Shown piece by piece: positions 9,040 through 17,856 of a DNA stretch of 64,000 bases (positions are counted from its first letter, which is position 1; each line of letters opens with the position of its first letter). The notes beneath the pieces were generated by a model. It saw only the letters and a list, made by a program, of their open reading frames with translations, had not been told where the DNA came from and did not search any database. Position numbers and translations under genes: made by a program. Source of the stretch: an uncultured Pelagibacteraceae bacterium (GTDB taxonomy: Bacteria > Pseudomonadota > Alphaproteobacteria > Pelagibacterales > Pelagibacteraceae); contig CACJGL010000002.1 of the NCBI GenBank assembly GCA_902592965.1, forward strand, positions 45,067 to 109,066. The letters run 5' to 3'.

Positions 9040-10230
9040 CTATCTTGCTTGTCTAATACTCTCTAAAACTAAAGTCTTGACCTCATCTAATGATGCCTTT
9101 TTAGGATTTTGTCCATAAGCTTGGTCTAACATTGATTTCTTTGCTATTCTCTCTTGACAATCTTCTGGTACTCCTAATTCATTTAATCCTTTAGGGATTT
9201 TTAATCTATCTAGAATTATATTTAAGTTGTCTTGAAAACTTTCAATTGAATGGTTTTCAAATTGCATAGCTTCTGACATTCTTTTTACTTTTTCCTCTAA
9301 TCCAGGTAAATTATATTTCATGACTGAAGGAAGTATAATTGCATTAGTCAATCCATGATGAGTATTATATTCAGCACCAACCATGTGCGAAATTGCATGA
9401 ACTAAACCTAGGCCTTTTAAGAAAGCTATTCCACCCAAATAAGATCCAATAATCATTCCTCCTCTAGCTAAAAGATTATCAGGTTCTTCGACAGCTGCAT
9501 AAAGTGATTTTGAAATTAAATTTAAACTTTCTAATGCAGAACCATCACAAAGTGGATGAAACATAGGAACACTATAACCTTCAATTGCATGTATCATTGC
9601 ATCTATGCCGGTCCAAGCAGTAAGATTTGCTGGTAATTTTAAAGTTAGCTCTGGATCTACTAAAGCTAAACATGGTCGGGCATCTGGATGCCATAAACAA
9701 AATTTCATTCCTTTTTCAAGATGAGTTACCATGGCAGTAACTTCTGTTTCAGCACCTGTTCCTGCTGTAGTTGGAATAGTAATTATTTTTGGAAAAGGAT
9801 TTTCCATAGTTAGTTTTGGTGGCTCTTTTTCAAATTCAAAATCCCATAAAGGCACACCGCTATCAACTGTAAGAGAAATTGCTTTTCCTCCATCCATTGC
9901 ACTTCCACCGCCTATTGCAATTATTGCATCATGATTGCCTTCACGAAATTTTTTACATCCAGAATCTATTTCATCATCTCTAGGGTTTGGCGATATATTT
10001 GAATAAATATCTGATTTGATTTTTGAATCATTAAGTAAATTTTGTAAATCACTTATAAATGGTAAATTTAAACTACCACTATCAGTAACGATTAATGCAT
10101 TATTTATTTTAAAATTTTTACAAAACTTTCCAATTTCTTTAAATCTTCCAGGTCCATAAGCTGTAAAAGTTGGGAATGTCCAATCCTGATTATTTAATAA
10201 AAATTCTTCATTAAGCTTAAAATTTTGCAT
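9040..10230 (-). CDS. Iron-containing (group III) alcohol dehydrogenase
   Basis: A 396-residue cytoplasmic oxidoreductase of the Fe-ADH family. The nucleotide loop GGGSAMDGGK (107-116) and TIPTTAGTGAE (151-161) are present. The metal ligands match Asp210 and His214 in IDAMIHAIEGY, His278 in GLVHAISH, and His292 in NTHHG. The substrate alcohol is not recognisable from sequence. It is first in a minus-strand operon with an amidase, a DMT transporter and a methyltransferase, and is divergent from another DMT transporter at 10269 across 38 bases. Confidence 0.9.
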   Translation of the reverse strand: MQNFKLNEEFLLNNQDWTFPTFTAYGPGRFKEIGKFCKNFKINNALIVTDSGSLNLPFISDLQNLLNDSKIKSDIYSNISPNPRDDEIDSGCKKFREGNHDAIIAIGGGSAMDGGKAISLTVDSGVPLWDFEFEKEPPKLTMENPFPKIITIPTTAGTGAETEVTAMVTHLEKGMKFCLWHPDARPCLALVDPELTLKLPANLTAWTGIDAMIHAIEGYSVPMFHPLCDGSALESLNLISKSLYAAVEEPDNLLARGGMIIGSYLGGIAFLKGLGLVHAISHMVGAEYNTHHGLTNAIILPSVMKYNLPGLEEKVKRMSEAMQFENHSIESFQDNLNIILDRLKIPKGLNELGVPEDCQERIAKKSMLDQAYGQNPKKASLDEVKTLVLESIRQAR

Positions 10231-10268
10231 AATATTTTAAAAACTTATACTAATTTCAATATTATTAA

Positions 10269-11201
10269 ATGAAAATTTCATCCGAAAAAACAGATCTAAA
10301 AAAAACATATTTAGCTATTGCTACAATGCTCTTAGCAATTTTATGTATAGATCTTTACATGGTTATTATTAAATTTTTAGGTGATGAATACTCAATAATT
10401 CAATTAACTTTATTTAGAAATGTAGCAGCAATTATACCTTTGTTATTATTGATCTTATTCACAAATGAATTTTCAACAATATTCAAAAACATAGGTAATA
10501 AGTTTTTGATATTGAGTTGTTTGAGAGGAATATGTTTTCTTTCTATGAATGTATTCATTTTTATCTCAGTAGTAAATCTGGAATTTGCAACAGCTATGAC
10601 GTTAACCTTCTCATCGCCTTTCTTCATAGTAATACTATCAATAATTTTATTGAGTGAAAAAATTGGTATTTATAGATGGTCAGCGGTTATAATTGGTTTT
10701 GTTGGTGTAGTTATGATAATGAAACCAACAAGTGAAATTTTTAGTTTGTACTCAATTTTTCCAATTCTAACCGCTATAGCATGGGCTTTCACTGTCATAA
10801 TTTTAAAATTCATTCAAGGCAATCATTCAACTGCTAAAATTCAGTTATATACATTAATATTTAATGTCATTGGTGGTTTATTATTATTTTTTGTAACTAC
10901 AGGACATGTTGAAATTAAAAATTTTAAAGATTTTATTTTGATGACAATGACTGGAGTTTTGGGTGGTACAGCAGCAATATTGTTTATTTATTCTTATCGT
11001 TTAATATCAGCAAGTAAAATAGCTTCATTTGAGTATCTTGGTATACCGTCATCTTTTATTCTTGGTTGGATTTTCTTTAATGAAGCTCCATGGAGCCAAC
11101 TATTTCCTGGAGTAATAGTAATTATTTTTGCTGGTATGATTATTATATGGAGAGATAATATTAAAAAGAAATCAATAGAAGGTAATAAACAAATTTATTG
11201 A
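10269..11201 (+). CDS. EamA/DMT-family transporter
   Basis: A 310-residue inner-membrane protein with about ten transmembrane helices in two EamA repeats. The first repeat ends in the characteristic SEKIGIYRWSAVIIGFVGV stretch and the second in FFNEAPWSQLFPGVIVIIFAG. Its layout resembles the DMT proteins at 24920 and 47581 more than the one at 6712. It is divergent from the alcohol dehydrogenase operon and overlaps the convergent ProV-type ATPase gene by 7 bases. The substrate is unknown. Confidence 0.8.
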   Translation: MKISSEKTDLKKTYLAIATMLLAILCIDLYMVIIKFLGDEYSIIQLTLFRNVAAIIPLLLLILFTNEFSTIFKNIGNKFLILSCLRGICFLSMNVFIFISVVNLEFATAMTLTFSSPFFIVILSIILLSEKIGIYRWSAVIIGFVGVVMIMKPTSEIFSLYSIFPILTAIAWAFTVIILKFIQGNHSTAKIQLYTLIFNVIGGLLLFFVTTGHVEIKNFKDFILMTMTGVLGGTAAILFIYSYRLISASKIASFEYLGIPSSFILGWIFFNEAPWSQLFPGVIVIIFAGMIIIWRDNIKKKSIEGNKQIY

Positions 11202-12241
11202 TTTGATCTCATAGATTTCATGACTATTACTCTATCTATTTCACCTAATAGCTTTCCGCTTTCGTTACAAACTACCGGATAAGTTTTATCATTATCAATT
11301 AGCCTATCTATTAAATTTTCAATTTTAGAATTATCTAAAATATTATCTTTTCCATTCTCAAATAAATTTTTTGTTTCATTGCAGCACTCAGTTCTCATGA
11401 CTTTGCCTGCACTTAATACTTTATATTTAGGAACATCTTCGCAAAAATCTTTAACATATTGATCTTTTGGATTAGATACAATTTCTTCAGGTGTGCCAAC
11501 TTGAGAAACTTCTCCATCTTTCATGATTGCAATATGGTCTCCCATTTTAATTGCCTCTAAAAAGTCGTGAGTTATAAATACCATAGTTTTTTGAAGCTTT
11601 TCTTGGATCTTTAAAAGCTCATCTTGCATCTCTCTTCTAATCAAAGGATCCAAGGCTGAAAAAGGTTCATCAAAAATTAATATTTCAGGATCCACAGCTA
11701 ACGCTCTTGCAAGTCCTACCCTTTGCTGCATACCTCCAGATAATTCTCTTGGATAATTATTATGCCAACCATCTAAGCCAACCATTTTTAAAACTTCCAT
11801 TGACTTTTCTGTTCTTATATCTTTTTTTGTTCCCCTTACTTCTAATCCATAACCAATATTTTCAAGAACTGTTCTATGAGGAAATAAACCAAAATGTTGG
11901 AAAACCATGCTCATTTTATTTCTTCTTAATTCTAATAATTCACTTGCGCTCATTTTTGTAACTTCAACATCATCCATTTTCACTATGCCAGCTGTTGGTT
12001 CAATCAATCTCGAAATACATCTGACTAGTGTTGATTTTCCACTACCAGATAATCCCATTACTACAAATGTTTCACCTTTTTGAATTGAGAAACTGACATC
12101 TTTTACAGCAACAACATGTCCTGTCTTTTCTTGAACTTCTTTAATACTTAAATTTTTATCAAGGTTTTTAATAATTCTTTTTTCGTCTGGTCCAAATAGC
12201 TTCCATATATTTGTACAGGTAATTTTTTGTTCTACAGACAT
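11195..12241 (-). CDS. proV: Glycine betaine/proline-type ABC transporter ATPase
   Basis: A 348-residue ATPase that powers uptake of quaternary ammonium osmolytes through the ProW permease. It has the ProV/OpuAA N-terminal extension (KLFGPDE, TGHVVAV), Walker A GLSGSGKST, signature LSGGMQQRVGLARAL, Walker B ILIFDEPFSALDP and the H-loop FITHD. A degenerate CBS-type tail (about residues 285-348) is the part that senses ionic strength in OpuA. It is divergent from the permease gene, 77 bases away. Glycine betaine, DMSP, carnitine or ectoine are all plausible ligands. Confidence 0.9.
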   Translation of the reverse strand: MSVEQKITCTNIWKLFGPDEKRIIKNLDKNLSIKEVQEKTGHVVAVKDVSFSIQKGETFVVMGLSGSGKSTLVRCISRLIEPTAGIVKMDDVEVTKMSASELLELRRNKMSMVFQHFGLFPHRTVLENIGYGLEVRGTKKDIRTEKSMEVLKMVGLDGWHNNYPRELSGGMQQRVGLARALAVDPEILIFDEPFSALDPLIRREMQDELLKIQEKLQKTMVFITHDFLEAIKMGDHIAIMKDGEVSQVGTPEEIVSNPKDQYVKDFCEDVPKYKVLSAGKVMRTECCNETKNLFENGKDNILDNSKIENLIDRLIDNDKTYPVVCNESGKLLGEIDRVIVMKSMRSNQ

Positions 12242-12318
12242 TTTTAAAAAATAATATTACTCCAAAAATAGACAATATTTTACTTTAAATGTAAAATTAT
12301 TTATTTTATCTTGCGAAT

Positions 12319-14439
12319 ATGTCTACTAGAACTGATTTAATAGATAAATCAAATCAATCAAAAAACATAATAACTTATGTAATTATTGGAGTTGTTTTTT
12401 TAGTAGCACTCTGGTTATCTACTCAAAGTGAAGGACCTTCAAAATTTCCTAAAGAAGTCACTGATAAATTTACATTTACAGCTTGGGTGAATGATGGAGA
12501 AGATTATTTAAAAAAAAATTATAGATGGGTCACTAAAATTATAGCAAGCTATATAAAAGAAACTTATTATTTTTTAGAAGACTTTTTGCTAGAGTCTCCT
12601 TGGATTTTGATAGCTGCAATAATTGTAATACCTTGCATTATTGCAGGTGGCTTGCGATTGGGAATTTATTCTTCTTTTGTAGTTTATTTTTGGGGAGCAA
12701 CTGGAATGTGGGAACCATCCTTACAAACAGTGGCATTGATGGGTCTGTCAGTTTTATTATGTGTATTTTTTGGATTTATACTGGGCGTCTTGTGTTCACA
12801 AAGTAATAGATTTGAAAATTTCATGAAGCCAGTATTAGATACTATGCAAGTAATGCCAGCATTTGTATATTTGTTCCCAGCATTATTTTTTTTTGGGATA
12901 GGAGGTGCCCCAGCAATATTAGCTACAATGATATATGCAATGCCTCCAATAATAAGATTGACAAACACTGGTATAAGACAAGTGCCAGCTCAAACTATTG
13001 AATCTGCAACTTCATTTGGTTCAAGTAAACTTCAATTGTTATTTAAAATTAAAATTCCATTATCTTTACCAAGTATAATGATGGGTATTAACCAAGTAAT
13101 AATGATGGCATTAGCCTTAGTGGTTCTTGCATGTTTTATAGGTGCCGAAGGTATTGGCGGTCAAGTTTGGCAAGCAATAAGAAGATTGGATGTTGGTTGG
13201 GCAATGGAAGGTGGGCTATGTATTTTATTTATGGCGATAATGTTTGATAGATTTAGTTTAGCGTTTAGCAAGGATAAAGAAAGACTTCCTTCAGATGTTC
13301 AAAGATTTTATTTACTTCCTCAAAGTTGGGAAAAATATCAAATCGCAAAAATTTTAGAAATGCCATTAAGTTTTGGAAATAAAATTTTAAAAATCATATG
13401 TCAAACAGTTACATCTGCTATAGCAACAGTATTTAGAGTCTTAGTTTCAGTTTTTAATAAATCTACAGCTGAAAACATCGGTGAATTTATTAGCAAAAGA
13501 TATTATGTTATTCCTTATTTTTTAGTTTTATTTCTAATTGCATTTATAGATCATTACTTTTTAGAAATAGGAACATTTCCAAAAGAATGGAAATTATCAA
13601 TAAGACAACCAATTACAAATGCAGTGGAAAGCTTGACTGTAAATCCAGGATTTATTTCTTTTGCAAAAGGTTTAAGAGCTTTTGTTTATTTAAATTTGTT
13701 AAGACCTTTAGATGTTTTTCTAACTCAAATACCTTGGTGGTATACATTAGCAGTATTTTCTGCTTTAGGTTACGTAACTGTTGGAATAAGATTTGCAATA
13801 ATTACAGCAGTCCTTCTTCTATTTATTGGTGCATGTGGGATATGGACACAATCAATGATAACTTTATCATCAGTACTTGTGTCTGTTGTGCTGTGTTTTG
13901 TTATAGGAGTTCCTCTTGGAATAATTGCATCTTACAATGAAAGATTTAGAAATATTCAGAACGTTGTGTTGGATGCAATGCAAACACTTCCTTATTTCTG
14001 TTATTTAATTCCTGTTTTAATGTTTTTTGGTGGTGGAACAGTATCGGCTGTTCTTGCAACTGTAATATATTCAATTCCACCAATAATTCGATTAACATCA
14101 TTAGGTTTAACACAAGTTTCTGGTACTTACTCTGAAGTATCGAGATCATTTGGTGGAACGCTTATTCAAACATTAAATAAAGTTAAATTCCCATTAGCTA
14201 TTCCAAGTTTAGTTATTGGATTTAATCAAACTGTAATTATGGCTTTTGCTATGCAAATAGTTACACCACTTATTGGTGGTAAGGGTTTGGGTTTAGAGGT
14301 CTTTAATGGTCTCGCAAGATCCGATACTGGAAGAGGATTGGCGGCTGGTATTGGAATTGTATTGTTAGCTATTATTATTGATAGAATTACACTTGCGTGG
14401 ACTAAGAAACAAAGAGAAGCTTTAGGCTTAATAAATTAA
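12319..14439 (+). CDS. proW: Fused two-domain glycine betaine/proline-type ABC permease
   Basis: A 706-residue inner-membrane permease, about twice the size of an ordinary ProW. Two complete binding-protein-dependent transport domains are joined in one chain. The first spans roughly residues 120-330 (EAA-like loop near SATSFGSSKLQLLFKIKIPLS, shown in part). The second spans roughly 490-700 (SRSFGGTLIQTLNKVKFPLA). A linker of about 150 residues with extra hydrophobic helices separates them. A single chain can therefore form the whole channel. It is followed after 86 bases by the binding protein and is divergent from the ATPase gene. Confidence 0.9.
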   Translation: MSTRTDLIDKSNQSKNIITYVIIGVVFLVALWLSTQSEGPSKFPKEVTDKFTFTAWVNDGEDYLKKNYRWVTKIIASYIKETYYFLEDFLLESPWILIAAIIVIPCIIAGGLRLGIYSSFVVYFWGATGMWEPSLQTVALMGLSVLLCVFFGFILGVLCSQSNRFENFMKPVLDTMQVMPAFVYLFPALFFFGIGGAPAILATMIYAMPPIIRLTNTGIRQVPAQTIESATSFGSSKLQLLFKIKIPLSLPSIMMGINQVIMMALALVVLACFIGAEGIGGQVWQAIRRLDVGWAMEGGLCILFMAIMFDRFSLAFSKDKERLPSDVQRFYLLPQSWEKYQIAKILEMPLSFGNKILKIICQTVTSAIATVFRVLVSVFNKSTAENIGEFISKRYYVIPYFLVLFLIAFIDHYFLEIGTFPKEWKLSIRQPITNAVESLTVNPGFISFAKGLRAFVYLNLLRPLDVFLTQIPWWYTLAVFSALGYVTVGIRFAIITAVLLLFIGACGIWTQSMITLSSVLVSVVLCFVIGVPLGIIASYNERFRNIQNVVLDAMQTLPYFCYLIPVLMFFGGGTVSAVLATVIYSIPPIIRLTSLGLTQVSGTYSEVSRSFGGTLIQTLNKVKFPLAIPSLVIGFNQTVIMAFAMQIVTPLIGGKGLGLEVFNGLARSDTGRGLAAGIGIVLLAIIIDRITLAWTKKQREALGLIN

Positions 14440-14441
14440 GA

Positions 14442-14457
14442 CAAATAGTACTATTTG
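14442..14457. promoter_or_regulatory. 16-base perfect palindrome after proW
   Basis: The sequence CAAATAGTACTATTTG is a perfect inverted repeat starting 2 bases after the permease stop, in the permease-binding protein spacer. It could be an operator for the binding-protein gene or part of an RNA structure. No regulator gene is adjacent, so the role is unknown. Confidence 0.4.
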
Positions 14458-14473
14458 CGTGGTTTACATACTT

Positions 14474-14500
14474 ATACATTTTGATCTAAAATGTATTTTT
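14474..14500 (+). terminator. Hairpin with T run between permease and binding protein
   Basis: A 9-base stem (ATACATTTT pairing with AAAATGTAT) with a 5-base loop is followed by five T. It may be a weak terminator or a 5' stabiliser that lets proX transcript levels differ from those of proW. The stem is AT-rich, so its strength is doubtful. Confidence 0.4.
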
Positions 14501-14525
14501 AATTAATTAAAAAGAGAGGAAATAA

Positions 14526-15530
14526 ATGAAGTTATCAAAAAAGATATCAGCACTAATTCTTTCTGTAGCTCTGTTAATTGGAAGCTTTGGTCAAGCCAAT
14601 GCAGCCAAAAGACTTCATGCAGCTATAGCAGATTGGACTGGTGGGATAATTACTTGCGAAGTTGCCGTAGCAATTCTTGAAAGAGAAATGGGATACAAAA
14701 TCAAACAAACTGTATTTCCTTCAGGAACTGGTTTATGGGAAGCAATAGCTGCAGGTGAGCTAGACTTCGCTTGCGAAAGTTGGCCAAGTTACGCTGAAGC
14801 TGACACTGTTATGTTAAAAGAGGACTTAATATACGAAGGTAAAGTCGTTGGTACATACAATGGTGATGGAAGTGTAGACTTACTTGGAACAGCAGGAATA
14901 ATCGGTATGTCAGACTACTGGATACCAAGATACGCTGCTGAAGAACTAGGTATTAAAACTTGGAAAGACTTAAATAAACACAAAGCAAAATTTGCAACAA
15001 TTGAAAGTGGTAATAGAGGTAGACTTATTGGATGTCCGGTTGCGGGTTGGAATTGTCATGACCAAAAAAGACTTGATCTTTTAGGAATAGACTTCCAGGC
15101 TGATGAACTTGGAACAGAAGCTGCTGCTATCGCAGAAGCAAAAGCTGCTTACATGCGAAAAGAGCCATTCCTACTTTATCTATGGTCACCACATTGGTTC
15201 TTTGGTGAGTATGATATGGTTGGTGTACAACTTCCAGAGCACAAGACTTGTGACAGCTTCACTGAAGCAAATAACTGGAAAGATTGTGGAACTGCTGCAT
15301 GGCCAGCAACTGGTTGGGCAAAAGATTACACAATGAACTACGGAAACCCAGCTACTTTTGCTAGTGCAGAACATGCTGATGCTAAGAAGTTCTTTGAAAA
15401 AATGTCTTTACAAAATATTGACCAAGCTAAAATGTTAGTTGAAGTTGATATTAAGAAAAGAGATGTAAAAGAAGTTGTTAATGAGTGGTTAGACAATAAT
15501 CCAGATAAATGGAAAAGTTGGCTTCCATAA
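14526..15530 (+). CDS. proX: Periplasmic quaternary-ammonium binding protein, OpuAC/ProX family
   Basis: A 334-residue periplasmic binding protein. A Sec signal peptide (about residues 1-26, ending in GQANA) precedes an OpuAC domain rich in tryptophans (ADWTGG, ACESWPSY, LYLWSPHWFF), the residues that build the aromatic cage around a trimethylammonium group. A strong ribosome binding site (AGAGAGGA, about 14512-14519) precedes the ATG. It delivers ligand to the fused permease upstream. Sequence alone does not separate glycine betaine from carnitine, choline or DMSP; the genes beside it favour betaine-type ligands. Confidence 0.9.
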   Translation: MKLSKKISALILSVALLIGSFGQANAAKRLHAAIADWTGGIITCEVAVAILEREMGYKIKQTVFPSGTGLWEAIAAGELDFACESWPSYAEADTVMLKEDLIYEGKVVGTYNGDGSVDLLGTAGIIGMSDYWIPRYAAEELGIKTWKDLNKHKAKFATIESGNRGRLIGCPVAGWNCHDQKRLDLLGIDFQADELGTEAAAIAEAKAAYMRKEPFLLYLWSPHWFFGEYDMVGVQLPEHKTCDSFTEANNWKDCGTAAWPATGWAKDYTMNYGNPATFASAEHADAKKFFEKMSLQNIDQAKMLVEVDIKKRDVKEVVNEWLDNNPDKWKSWLP

Positions 15531-15553
15531 TAACTTTAAAATAAATTAGATAA

Positions 15554-15586
15554 AAAGGGCTTTGATTTTCAAAGCCCTTTTTTTTT
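15554..15586. terminator. Strong intrinsic terminator after proX
   Basis: A 12-base perfect stem (AAAGGGCTTTGA with TCAAAGCCCTTT) around a TTT loop is followed by a run of T on the plus strand and preceded by A, so it can also end minus-strand transcription. It sits between the convergent proX and the dioxygenase gene. Confidence 0.9.
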
Positions 15587-16709
15587 ATTTCTTAAGATAA
15601 TTTAATCTACCTACAATTTCATCTCTATCCATGTAATAACCTTGTAAGTGTCTGTGTCCAGAATTTGGATCAAATTCAGTTCTTCCATGAAGCACTCTTC
15701 TATTATTGAATGTATATATATCTCCTGGTCTTAGCCTAAATTTTATTTGAAATTTGTCATCGTGTAAAAGTTTTCCAAATTTATGATGAGATTTATAAAC
15801 TTTATCCATTTGATCTGGGTGACAATCTAATGCATCCATGGTTGCAGTACTAAATCTAACATCATTATAATCACCATCTTTTGTTAGACTTATTGCAGTG
15901 CCATAAAAGCTTCTATGAGCTTCTTGTGTGTAATCTTTGTCTCTAAACTTTAAAGGAATTTTTGTTAGCGTATCAAAAGTATCTTTGTCGTTTTTCTTTA
16001 AATATTCTGCAACAGCGAATGCATCTACTGCTGATGAGTCACCTCCTTTTGCTGAATTAACTAAACAATGCAAAAATTGATATCCGGGAGGATTTTCAAA
16101 CCATGGTAAATCCATATGATTTTGAAGTGCATGAGCTGTATAAGCTGAGTTATTCGGTTTTGGTATATTTATAACTTCAAAGGGTGTTTTAAAAAATGTC
16201 TCTCTTGTGTGACTAATTCTATTTAAAACAGGAAACGCAGAATTTTTTTCTACTGGAGCATTATAAACTATAGCTATTCCTTTATAATGAAGAAGTTCTA
16301 ACCATTTTATTAATCCTTGTTCAGAAGATATTATTTCATTATGATCTATGTATATACTATCAATATTTTTTTCTAAACTGCCATCCCACAATTGATAAGG
16401 TGATTTGTATTCTTCGTTATTTTTTATTGTGTAGCAATTTTCTCTAAGCCAATTAATATCATAATGGCTTATATGATTTCCCTCACTCCACTCTATTTCT
16501 AATTTACCATCACTATTAAGATTATATTTTTTTGGGTTTATATTTTCTGACACATCTAAAATATTAAACATTCGATGCCTAGAATCTTTATCGTGTGCTG
16601 TTGGACAATTATCTCTCAGCCACATATAATTAAATTTACTTTCTTTCCCGTCATCCCAAATTACTTGGAGATAAGTCCCATTTTTTGAGATTTTTGAAAT
16701 TGAGTGCAT
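15585..16709 (-). CDS. 2-oxoglutarate dioxygenase: gamma-butyrobetaine hydroxylase-like / TmpA-like
   Basis: A 374-residue Fe(II)/2-oxoglutarate oxygenase with two parts: an N-terminal GBBH-like (DUF971) domain (about 1-95, MWLRDNCP at 29-36) and a TauD-like catalytic domain. The iron ligands fit His198-x-Asp200 (NHMD) and His341 (VLHGR), with an arginine for 2-oxoglutarate near 353. Known relatives hydroxylate gamma-butyrobetaine to L-carnitine, or, as TmpA, hydroxylate 2-trimethylaminoethylphosphonate. Both substrates carry trimethylammonium, and sequence by eye cannot separate them. Carnitine catabolic genes and a TmpB-like gene lie within 7 kb, so both readings have support. The usual cysteine cluster of the N-terminal zinc site is mostly missing. 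Confidence 0.8.
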   Translation of the reverse strand: MHSISKISKNGTYLQVIWDDGKESKFNYMWLRDNCPTAHDKDSRHRMFNILDVSENINPKKYNLNSDGKLEIEWSEGNHISHYDINWLRENCYTIKNNEEYKSPYQLWDGSLEKNIDSIYIDHNEIISSEQGLIKWLELLHYKGIAIVYNAPVEKNSAFPVLNRISHTRETFFKTPFEVINIPKPNNSAYTAHALQNHMDLPWFENPPGYQFLHCLVNSAKGGDSSAVDAFAVAEYLKKNDKDTFDTLTKIPLKFRDKDYTQEAHRSFYGTAISLTKDGDYNDVRFSTATMDALDCHPDQMDKVYKSHHKFGKLLHDDKFQIKFRLRPGDIYTFNNRRVLHGRTEFDPNSGHRHLQGYYMDRDEIVGRLNYLKK

Positions 16710-16826
16710 AAATAATGATTATATAAAATAATTCACATTTCAATTCAATTAATAGTTGACTTAATATTTTTTGAGAGATTTATTAGCGTTAAGTTATTTG
16801 TTAAGATAACAACTAAGTTTGTTCGA

Positions 16827-17852
16827 ATGTCTAAAATTGAAATAAATAATGTATTTAAAATATTTGGTCCAAAACCATCCAGTGTTTTGCAGATGGTCAA
16901 AGATGGATCAAGTAAGGAAGAAATTTTAGAAAAAACAGGTCACACAGTTGGACTGGACAATGTAACTCTAAAAATTAATGAAGGTGAAACATTTGTTTGT
17001 ATGGGTTTATCGGGTTCAGGTAAATCAACTCTCATAAGACATTTAAATAGATTAATAGATCCAACTGATGGTGAAATCCTAATTGAAGGAACTAATGTAA
17101 TGAGCCTTAAAAAAGAAGAGCTAATTGATTTTAGACGACATAAAATGAGTATGGTTTTTCAAAGGTTCGGTTTGTTTCCTCACAAAACAGTATTGCAAAA
17201 TGTTGGATATGGACTTGAAATGCAAGGTGTAGAACTTGAAAAGAGAAACAATGTGTCTATGGAAAAAATTGAATCTGTTGGATTAACAGGTTTTGAAAAT
17301 CAATTTCCAAATCAGTTATCTGGAGGTATGCAACAACGAGTTGGACTAGCAAGAGCATTGGCAACTGATACAGATATAATGTTAATGGATGAAGCTTTTT
17401 CAGCTTTAGATCCTTTAATTAGAAGTGATATGCAAAAACAGTTACTAGCTCTTCAATCGGAACTAAAAAAAACTATTGTATTTATTACTCATGACTTAGA
17501 TGAGTCATTAAAGCTTGGTGATCACATTGGAATTCTTAATGCTGGCAAGCTTGTTCAAGTTGGAACTCCTGTAGATATTATTATGAATCCAGCTGATGAT
17601 TATGTTGAAGCTTTTGTTAAGGATGTAAATAGAGCAAAAGTGATAAAAGCTAAAATTATAATGAAATCAATAAATGAAACAACTAATGAAGAAAAAAATA
17701 ATCTTATTAAAATACATGAAGACCAGTTTATTGAGGAGTTTTTGCCACAAGTTGTTTGTAATAATGCCAATTGCGAGGTGGTTGATAAACAAGGAAATGT
17801 TAAAGGATATATCACTAATAAAGAGCTACAACACTCTTTGAGTAAATCTTAA
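16827..17852 (+). CDS. Second ProV-type ABC ATPase (orphan)
   Basis: A 341-residue ATPase close in layout to the one at 11195-12241: ProV N-terminus (KIFGPKPSS, TGHTVGL), Walker A GLSGSGKST, signature LSGGMQQRVGLARAL, Walker B IMLMDEAFSALDP (Ala in place of the usual Pro), H-loop FITHD, and a weak CBS-like tail. No second permease or binding protein lies beside it. It either shares the ProW-ProX pair upstream or serves a permease elsewhere. It is divergent from the dioxygenase gene across 117 bases and is followed after 4 bases by an SDR gene. Confidence 0.88.
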   Translation: MSKIEINNVFKIFGPKPSSVLQMVKDGSSKEEILEKTGHTVGLDNVTLKINEGETFVCMGLSGSGKSTLIRHLNRLIDPTDGEILIEGTNVMSLKKEELIDFRRHKMSMVFQRFGLFPHKTVLQNVGYGLEMQGVELEKRNNVSMEKIESVGLTGFENQFPNQLSGGMQQRVGLARALATDTDIMLMDEAFSALDPLIRSDMQKQLLALQSELKKTIVFITHDLDESLKLGDHIGILNAGKLVQVGTPVDIIMNPADDYVEAFVKDVNRAKVIKAKIIMKSINETTNEEKNNLIKIHEDQFIEEFLPQVVCNNANCEVVDKQGNVKGYITNKELQHSLSKS

Positions 17853-17856
17853 AATT

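Noticed and set aside
13587..13940. 117-codon frame overlapping proW in another frame
   Set aside because: The Cys- and Trp-rich product is typical of an out-of-frame reading of a membrane protein gene.
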